This document shows, one piece after another, positions 58,601-64,000 of a stretch of DNA of 64,000 nt. How positions within the stretch are numbered: the first letter of the stretch is position 1; each line of letters starts with the position of its first letter. The stretch comes from Akebia trifoliata (lineage: Eukaryota > Streptophyta > Magnoliopsida > Ranunculales > Lardizabalaceae): the NCBI GenBank assembly GCA_017979445.1, contig CM030708.1, positions 33,422,721 to 33,486,720 of the forward strand, written 5' to 3'. Below the pieces are notes generated by a model that was given only the letters and a program-made list of their open reading frames with translations, made no database searches and had not been told where the DNA came from. Position numbers and translations under genes: made by a program.

Positions 58601-59541
58601 TGAAATACATTAGGGTACCTTCTAACGAGCTCTTCCCATCTGAAGACATGATCATCCAAACCAGAAACTCATGAAATCATTTGATATGGCGCACTAATAT
58701 ATAATCTATAATCTAGAAAGTTTTAGTTAACATGTAATCTATTTCTCATATCACTCATTCATGTCCTTTTAAGTGTTTTCGTCCTCTGGAATAAAAAATC
58801 TTCGTCCCAAATGGTCCCCAAGAACCACGTGATGTCAAAATGGTGAAGGGGAGGGATCCACATGTGCTTACTAACCATCTAACACGCCTGTTTTTCACCA
58901 TGTTACTAGACTTCTATTGAGAATCCACCATTCTACTTTAGGTAAACCTGTTTTACTTATACTTGTTTCTTTTCGTAGGTCTTGGCTAACGAAGTTAACA
59001 TTGGATATGAGGATATGGGCAATCAGCAGGTATGTCTTGACCTACTACTCTCTTTCTTGAACTATTGACACTTTATTGCCAACTCATATACCTTTCTCTA
59101 GAAAGAATTAAGCTAAGTTTGATACACAAATACAGGTTTTGAAATTAAATGGAGTCCAAATAAAAAACATACAGCACCTTGCGCATCTTGTTGACAGTAA
59201 GGATTATCGCACTTTTCTTTTTAACTGCTTTGCTTCTTCTTCTTCTTTTTTTAAAGTGCAACTGTTCTGATACCATTCAACCATGGTTTTAACTAGCGTG
59301 CAAGGACAAGTATTTAGTATTTGAATTCGAAGACAACTTCCTTGCTGTTTTGGAGCGTGAGGCAGCTGCAGCTGCCTCAGCTTGCATTCTCAAGGATTAT
59401 GGGATACCATCTGAAAGGTCATCTGATTTGTTGGAGCCATATGTTGATTCATCAGAGAACAACGAGACGATAGATCAGGAATTTGGTGACTGCCCAATCT
59501 CAAATATAGAAATTGGGTTCGATGGGCTTCTCTGGGCATGA
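45621..59541 (+). CDS. DEG2: Chloroplast Deg2 (DegP2) serine endoprotease (21 exons, 618 aa)
   Basis: ATP-independent HtrA-family protease of the chloroplast stroma/thylakoid surface, implicated in D1 turnover. Exons: 45621-45806, 45912-46067, 46932-46982, 48315-48388, 48557-48620, 50774-50818, 51089-51196, 52478-52555, 53639-53705, 53833-53891, 54259-54358, 54805-54884, 55163-55219, 56639-56742, 57298-57385, 57525-57610, 58254-58278, 58405-58476, 58979-59029, 59136-59196, 59297-59541. The N terminus (about 60 residues) is Ser/Thr/Arg-rich like a plastid transit peptide. The catalytic triad is His170 (TNAHC), Asp201 (CDIAL) and Ser279 (GNSGGP). PDZ regions follow ([22 protein letters not shown]), then the family-typical C terminus ([21 protein letters not shown]). 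Length is close to the family's roughly 607 residues. Intron 4 is GC-AG. Introns carry four LINE/RTE remnants and a foldback element. Confidence 0.95.
48389..48556 (+). other. GC-AG intron (intron 4 of DEG2)
   Basis: The exon ends GGGAAG and the intron starts GCAGGT; the next exon starts after TTTTGCAG. Only this donor keeps the frame into SAFMIGDG. The nearby GT (CAG/GTCTTG) would shift the frame, so a GC donor is required. Confidence 0.8.
48711..49055 (-). mobile_element. 5'-truncated L1-type LINE with ~15-bp target-site duplication
   Basis: CACCTCAACTGTTTT flanks the insert at 48694-48708 and 49056-49070. On plus it begins with the T run of its tail. The minus strand encodes the end of a LINE ORF2: [19 protein letters not shown] through FDDFVFRW (frame 49009-48803). 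About 345 bp, inserted in intron 5 of DEG2 opposite to the gene. Confidence 0.88.
49740..50560 (+). mobile_element. Degenerate L1-type LINE ORF2 3' part
   Basis: The translation shows the [23 protein letters not shown] block, equivalent to GGLGIRxLxxxNKALLGKW..WRRVIxxKYG of plant LINEs, and later [20 protein letters not shown]. The 3' end has CTTTCTTAATAAAACTTGTT near 50530. Several frame breaks. Intron 5 of DEG2, same orientation as the gene. Confidence 0.75.
52735..53410 (+). mobile_element. RTE-type LINE C-terminal remnant
   Basis: In mixed frames the stretch reads [17 protein letters not shown] and then [13 protein letters not shown] text, followed by RTE-like KIRNE(R/K)IW and RLFEH segments (about 52810-53170). 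It ends with CTAAACTAGTTGGAATACGG and a GATGAAGATG..-rich tail. Heavily mutated. Intron 8 of DEG2. Confidence 0.6.
55640..56345 (+). mobile_element. L1-type LINE zf-RVT region remnant
   Basis: The 55842 frame encodes [38 protein letters not shown], the zinc-binding zf-RVT domain that follows plant LINE reverse transcriptases. The preceding text ([13 protein letters not shown]) fits the domain start. Downstream sequence to about 56340 looks like the remaining ORF2/3' end with stops. Intron 13 of DEG2. Confidence 0.8.
57682..57817. mobile_element. 136-bp inverted-repeat element (MITE) in DEG2 intron 16
   Basis: CCCCTCTGACACACGCTCCC plus ATCACAAAACTATAG faces CTACAGTTCTGTGATGGGGG plus CGTGTGTCAGAGGTGGG, arms of ~35 bp. 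The inner CATTTACCTCAGGATA also pairs with TATCCCGAGGCAAATG, so the whole element is a hairpin. Confidence 0.8.
57853..58155. mobile_element. Foldback (core-hairpin) family member in DEG2 intron 16
   Basis: Two core modules: GGGTTAGAAGCTTCGGGATG with GATGGTCTCTATGGTGAAGA, and GGTTAGAAGTTTCAGAATGG with GAGGATGATCTCCTCATCAT. The spacer includes GTTGAAGAATCGTGGACCAT. The right end AAATGTTTGGCTCTCTTTAG plus AGCCTCCGAACACTACCC matches the 38001 type and is followed by (AT)n. The left outer arm is missing or replaced by the adjacent MITE. Confidence 0.75.
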
Positions 59542-60575
59542 ACATGAAACATCAAATTAACTTAAATTTCTCCAATCTGATCATTTTAGGCTGCAAATCG
59601 CGATACAGGGGAACTGACAAAATTTGATCCACCATGGCTCTGTCTCCAATTTTTTTATATGATTCGAGTCAATTGTTCATTCTCCTCCTCAAGTTGAGAG
59701 CTTAAAAATGCATGCCGAACGTGGTTGCCACCAGCTCCTTGGAGGCATTTGATGCCTAAATGAAAATTGTGAGTTTTTTTTGTTTTGTTGCCAAATTGAG
59801 TGTTTATGTAGTGATAACATTTATTTTTCTAATTTTATTTAAAAATAGTTTATTTATTTATTGTCCCACTTGCTTAGTGATGAGTGTATATCCAAGGTTT
59901 AAAGTTTCACACAAGTTATTGCAGATAAACTTTTTTTTCAAATATTTCTAGGACGGCCCATTGTATCAGAATGTGTTGAAATGGTCCAGAATTCCTTTTG
60001 ACCAAGATTTCTCTCTCGAGAGGATATTTTAAGAAAAAAAAAATGTTTTGTTGTTGTTGTTGTTGAGAATCGGCAATTTCCCATTACGTATTGTTTTACC
60101 ACATGTACCCTAGTTTGAGAAAATTGGTGCGAGATGAGTAGGAATAGGGTCCTAAAAAAGAGTAACAATAAAACTAAATTTTCTATTTTAATTATGTCCA
60201 AAAATCATAAATCGAGCATTTGATTAAGTTTTGAATCGACGGACTTCAAAGGATGGTTTGTAATCATTGTTTTAAACAAATGGTGATACAATGAAAATAG
60301 GGACAACTACTAACGTTTATCTTTATTTGTTTTTTATTACCAGTCGATTCTTGATAATGACAGACCAATCAAATAATTAAATAAAAGCGTAGGCAGTGAG
60401 GGCCATCCTCTTTCCCTTTTCTTCCCCCATACCACCCAAAGATTTTTTTCGTCATGGTGCCCAGTCTTTAAGTGTGCCACGTCAAGCCTAACAAGGTAGT
60501 TTTGTAAATCAGACATGGATTCGGTACACGTGGGCAATGTTGGATGGCTTCAAATGGGTCAGTTTTGGGTGGATA
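59542..60575. other. DEG2 3' flank; no further gene
   Basis: The 3' UTR of DEG2 should lie in the first few hundred bases; no unambiguous AATAAA is seen close to the stop. A (GTT)n run lies at about 60042-60064. Nothing coding recognised. Confidence 0.5.
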
Positions 60576-60579
60576 TGAG

Positions 60580-60975
60580 TAGGTTCATATCCATATCCAA
60601 TTTTTTTATTCAGATGCATATTCGGATCCTACTAACTAAAATCATATCCAAACTATTTTACTTTCATTAAATTCATATCTAAATCCAATTCAATCGAATT
60701 AATTGATTCGGCTAAGATACTACTCATATCTATATACCATTTTTTATTTTTTGTTTTTTTTGGATTCATTTGTGGATCCTACTAATTAAAATCATATCCA
60801 AATCATTTTACTTTCATTAAATTTATATTTAGATCCGATACAACTGAATTAATTAATTTAGGTCAAATAATGTCAAACCATTCATTTCTATTTCAAATAA
60901 AATTGAAAAAATGAATTAATTGATTCGAGTCAGATGCTACTCATATCCACATCCGATTTTTTTATTCAATTTTTT
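60580..60975. repeat. Tandem repeat, ~175-bp period, two to three units
   Basis: GGATCCTACTAACTAAAATC, ATATCCAAACTATTTTACTT and TCATTAAATTCATAT recur about 148-175 bp later with few changes; TGAATTAATTGATTCG and CTACTCATATC mark a third, partial unit near 60912-60950. Confidence 0.75.
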
Positions 60976-61912
60976 TCTTTTGAATCTGAATTTTTCCATC
61001 AAATCTAGAAGGCTGTGGGGGTGTTGAATTGCCAATTTGATAATCTATATCAGCCAAAGACCCTTAGTAAGAGCCAATAAGATAGTCATGCTAGTCTAAT
61101 TCATCAAGAAATTGTTTTTTTTTTTTTTTTTTAATATAAGTTTTTTTGATGTTGGATTGCTAATGACATACTTCATTTGTGTAAAACCACCCTTAGTAAG
61201 GCTTAAAATCACACAAAGGAAAATGTTTCTTTTTCTCATAAAGGTTTTGTTTGAATAAGAATTAGGAGAGTTTGAAGTCTGAGGGCATCTCAAACACCAC
61301 CTGTTAGGTCTCTCATGGAAGACAATGGTCAGGAAGTACACCATCAGTTTGAAAACCTGCAGTATCCCTAATTTTCATTCAATCCCTAGGATTAGCCAAA
61401 ATTTATTGCACGAAATTACTGGAACAAAATCCATTAAAAAAATTTAAAAAAAAATCAGTTAACTCCACACTGCTCAAGTGGTTGCTGGAGGCAATGTGCT
61501 TCATCCATATTTTTGTTCACCGAAAATAATGCTACTTCACCTTCTAAACCTGCCCAAAAATAGTCTCACATATGCCTAGCTGTGTAAGTTTACACACAGA
61601 CCAAATTGAAGATTGTTATTATTATTATTTTGCCAAGCAAGCAATATTAGTGGCCTAAGTGAAGACGTGTTTTGAACCTAGGTCATGGTATCAACACTTG
61701 GCAAACTTTAACTAACTTAGCAAAGCTGGAAACCGTTTCGACTCCATTTGAATGCTAGAGATGGAAAAAATTACGATGCAAAATGAAGTAGTAGGTATCT
61801 ATACCATATGGATATTAAGAAGGGAATGAAATGAAAAAAGCTCAAGCAATTTATGATTTTGGCATATTTGAAACCAAAGTGCAACCTAAAATGGTCCATT
61901 TCTTTATTGTAC
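60976..61912. other. Spacer between DEG2 and the SOD gene (convergent genes)
   Basis: Carries two pieces (61060-61110, 61180-61215) with CCCTTAGTAAG and related phrases of the dispersed repeat seen at 28.55 kb. Otherwise AT-rich without recognisable coding content. Confidence 0.45.
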
Positions 61913-61918
61913 TAAGAG
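61913..61918 (-). promoter_or_regulatory. Putative polyadenylation signal of the SOD gene
   Basis: AATAAA on the minus strand about 92 nt after the stop at 62010; well placed for a plant 3' UTR. Confidence 0.55.
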
Positions 61919-62009
61919 TGAACTAAAGCATAGTTTCACAGCAGTTAATGGTAAATCTGTAATCAACTACAGAAGTTTACCACCATGAAGCACAGTCGCA
62001 AATAGTAGA

Positions 62010-63504
62010 TCATCCCTGCAGGCCAATGACACCTGCGAAAAGAGGGAAAAAAAAGAAGTTATACAATAATCACTTAAAATGGATGATCAAGGTGAAGAAA
62101 ACAATTAACGAGAAAAGCATTAGGAGAGAAGAGCTCACACACACACATGCTTTTATTGAGTGTATGTGTGTGTGTGTTCGAAAGTATAAAGGGAACCATC
62201 ATGCTTACCGCAGGCGACTCTGCCACCAGCATTTCCAGTGCTCTTGCTGAGTTCATGACCCCCTGAAAGAGAAACAAAAAATGCAACTATTATAAAGCAA
62301 AGCTGTTATAGGGAAAGACAAGGTAAAAATGCAAAGCAAAGCAAATAGCAAATGTTCTCTCTAACTTGCAAAAAATTATTATTAGCAAATCTAGAATAAA
62401 GGGGTGAGAATCTGTTTTATTTGATTGATTTCTAGTTCATCTCCTTCCACCAAAAAGTTGAAGCTCTCTTCAATCAAATTAACATTTTCTCCATTTTTTT
62501 TTATTTTTTCCAACATTAGGGTTTTAAGTCAATACTATAGAAAAAACACAAAAATCAAGAAAAGAAGATTTAAGATTACCCTTTCCAAGATCATCAGGAT
62601 CAGCATGGACAACAACAGCCCTTCCAATAATGGCATTTGGACCAGTGAGAGGAATCTGCAGACATTAATCAATACTTGAGTATAAGTACATAAATTTGCA
62701 TTTGAGCATAAGAAATTAAAAAGGGGAGACAAAGAAATAAGAAATAAACTAGTCACCTGCTTGTCAACAATGGTGAAACTGACAGTACCTGTGACAAGAA
62801 AAACACAAAACAATCTTATTTTGTTAACGGCAAATAGATCTCAAAGGATATAAGTCTATTTACACGAGCATTCAAATAAATCTTTCAAGTTTCAAACATA
62901 TTGTTCCATTGGTAGCCATGATCGTGGAGATGATTGTGATCAATGATTACAACAGAAATAACTTCATAAGAGAGGGGAACGAAAAAAATTGTATACCATC
63001 CTCGCCAACTGAGACATTTCCAAGATCACCAGCATGACGGTTCTCATCCTCTGGGGCACCATGTTCTTTGCTAGCAGGATTATAGTGTGGTCCTGCAAGT
63101 TAAAAGGAAAATAATTAAAGTTAAATCCATGGAGAAAAAAAATTGATTTTTCCCATTTTTTTTCTTTCTCCTATTGGCTGAGAAGTCATAAATAAGAGGG
63201 AGATCATTGGCGATGCACGATACCAGTTGACATGCAACCGTTTGTTGTGTCACCAAGGGCATGGACGTGGAATCCATGAAGCCCAGGTTTAAGGCCAGAG
63301 AGACTTCCATTTACTGTAGTTGGGCCTGAAACAGAAACAACCACCTAAACATGATTTGGGTTCTAAAAGAAATTAGAGATAAGAGATCATTGCAATCAAC
63401 TTAAATACTTGGGTTTAAATTTAGTTACCATCTCCTTCTTGGGTAAAGTAGATAGTGCCACTGACACCCTCCTTGCTGTTAAGAACGACAACAGCTTTCA
63501 CCAT
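62010..63504 (-). CDS. CSD1: Cu/Zn superoxide dismutase, cytosolic type (7 coding exons, 152 aa)
   Basis: Dismutates superoxide to hydrogen peroxide and oxygen. Coding exons, high to low: 63504-63429, 63325-63224, 63092-62997, 62788-62757, 62655-62580, 62262-62209, 62032-62010. All metal ligands are present: Cu by His45, His47, His62 and His119; Zn by His62, His70, His79 and Asp82. Also present are the disulfide pair Cys56/Cys145 and active-site Arg142. The start MVKAVVVL and end GVIGLQG, with 152 residues, match the cytosolic isoform; there is no transit peptide and no peroxisomal C-terminal signal. A splice acceptor at 63518-63519 lies only 13 nt before the ATG, so the 5' UTR is split and its first exon lies beyond the window edge. 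The gene is otherwise complete and an AATAAA lies about 92 nt after the stop. Confidence 0.96.
62137..62178. repeat. (CA)n and (TG)n facing each other in SOD intron 6
   Basis: CACACACACACATGC and TGTGTGTGTGTG, separated by about 15 bp, can form a hairpin in the intron just before the last but one exon boundary. Confidence 0.7.
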
Positions 63505-63511
63505 CTCTTTA

Positions 63512-63517
63512 TGTGAT
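63512..63517 (-). promoter_or_regulatory. Possible 3' half of a miR398 target site in the SOD 5' UTR
   Basis: The exon carrying the ATG starts with ATCACA directly after the acceptor AG. In Arabidopsis CSD1 the miR398 site lies in the 5' UTR and, as I recall it, ends in ...GAGATCACA. If so, the site would be completed by the upstream exon, which is outside this window. Inference only. Confidence 0.3.
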
Positions 63518-63714
63518 CTGTACAAATAACCAATTAGACACATTTGAAAAACAAGTACGGGGTTTGCTAAAAACAAGTAACTGATCATGAAAATTAATAA
63601 GGACCCTATAAATAGAATTAAGGTCAATAAAAGTTCTCTATCTTCCCCTATTAGTAACGTGGATTTTAACAAACTTGAGATGATACTCAAGTTAAGACTG
63701 ATTTACTGTAATGG

Positions 63715-64000
63715 ATAAAGTGGAGAGGCACTTTTAGAATTTTATGGGATGGACGTGCACCAACTAAACTAGAAGAATAATTTTACAAGACACAATTAAG
63801 CTGACCATGCTTTATAGAGCTGAATGTTGGGCACTAAAAGAACAATATTCCATATAGAGTGAGAGTAACAAAAATGAGGTTTTCAAGATAGATGAGTGAT
63901 GAGATTAGGAAAGCCAAAATTGGATGAGACTATTTGAGGTCCAAGAGAAGATAAATTATAGGAAAGTCGTTTGTGATGGTTTGGGAATGTGAAAATTCAC
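63715..64000 (+). mobile_element. RTE-type LINE C-terminal remnant, running off the window
   Basis: The plus strand reads KLTMLYRAECWALKEQ at about 63805-63850, the conserved RTE reverse-transcriptase end, preceded by a QDTIK block and followed by MRLFEVQEKINYRKVVCDGL-like text with stops. It lies in the presumed 5' UTR intron of the SOD gene, opposite in orientation. Confidence 0.75.

Overview
This is nuclear DNA from a flowering plant, almost certainly a eudicot. It is AT-rich, the genes are split into many small exons, and the introns and spacers are full of transposon debris. I reconstructed five protein genes exon by exon. Exon phases close and the reading frames stay open through all five, so none looks like a pseudogene.

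Layout. 3040-13821 (minus) and 18995-24291 (minus) are two head-to-tail paralogues of the bifunctional shikimate-pathway enzyme 3-dehydroquinate dehydratase/shikimate dehydrogenase (DQD/SDH). They share exon lengths but differ at substrate- and cofactor-pocket residues; the second copy looks like a quinate-dehydrogenase-type enzyme. 30285-35852 (minus) is an auxin response factor with B3, ARF and PB1 domains. 45621-59541 (plus) is the chloroplast Deg2 serine protease, in 21 exons. 62010-63504 (minus) is a cytosolic-type Cu/Zn superoxide dismutase whose 5' UTR continues beyond the window. The two DQD/SDH genes feed aromatic amino acid and phenolic (quinate or gallate) metabolism. Deg2 and SOD both belong to stress handling. 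Apart from the DQD/SDH pair I see no operon-like functional link.

Repeats. Introns and spacers carry LINE (L1-type and RTE-type) remnants, a tRNA-derived SINE with target-site duplications, two related hAT-type MITEs with 8-9 bp duplications, and several other small inverted-repeat elements. The most striking structure is at 40590-44702. Here a chain of foldback elements, separated by (AT)n tracts, share the same internal hairpin modules but have different outer terminal inverted repeats. Relatives occur at about 4.3, 27.2, 33.0, 38.0 and 57.9 kb. This modular foldback family is my main candidate for something undescribed.

Limits: all splice sites were read by eye from GT/GC-AG signals, phase and family knowledge. 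UTR ends, transposon boundaries and superfamily names are less certain than the coding exons.
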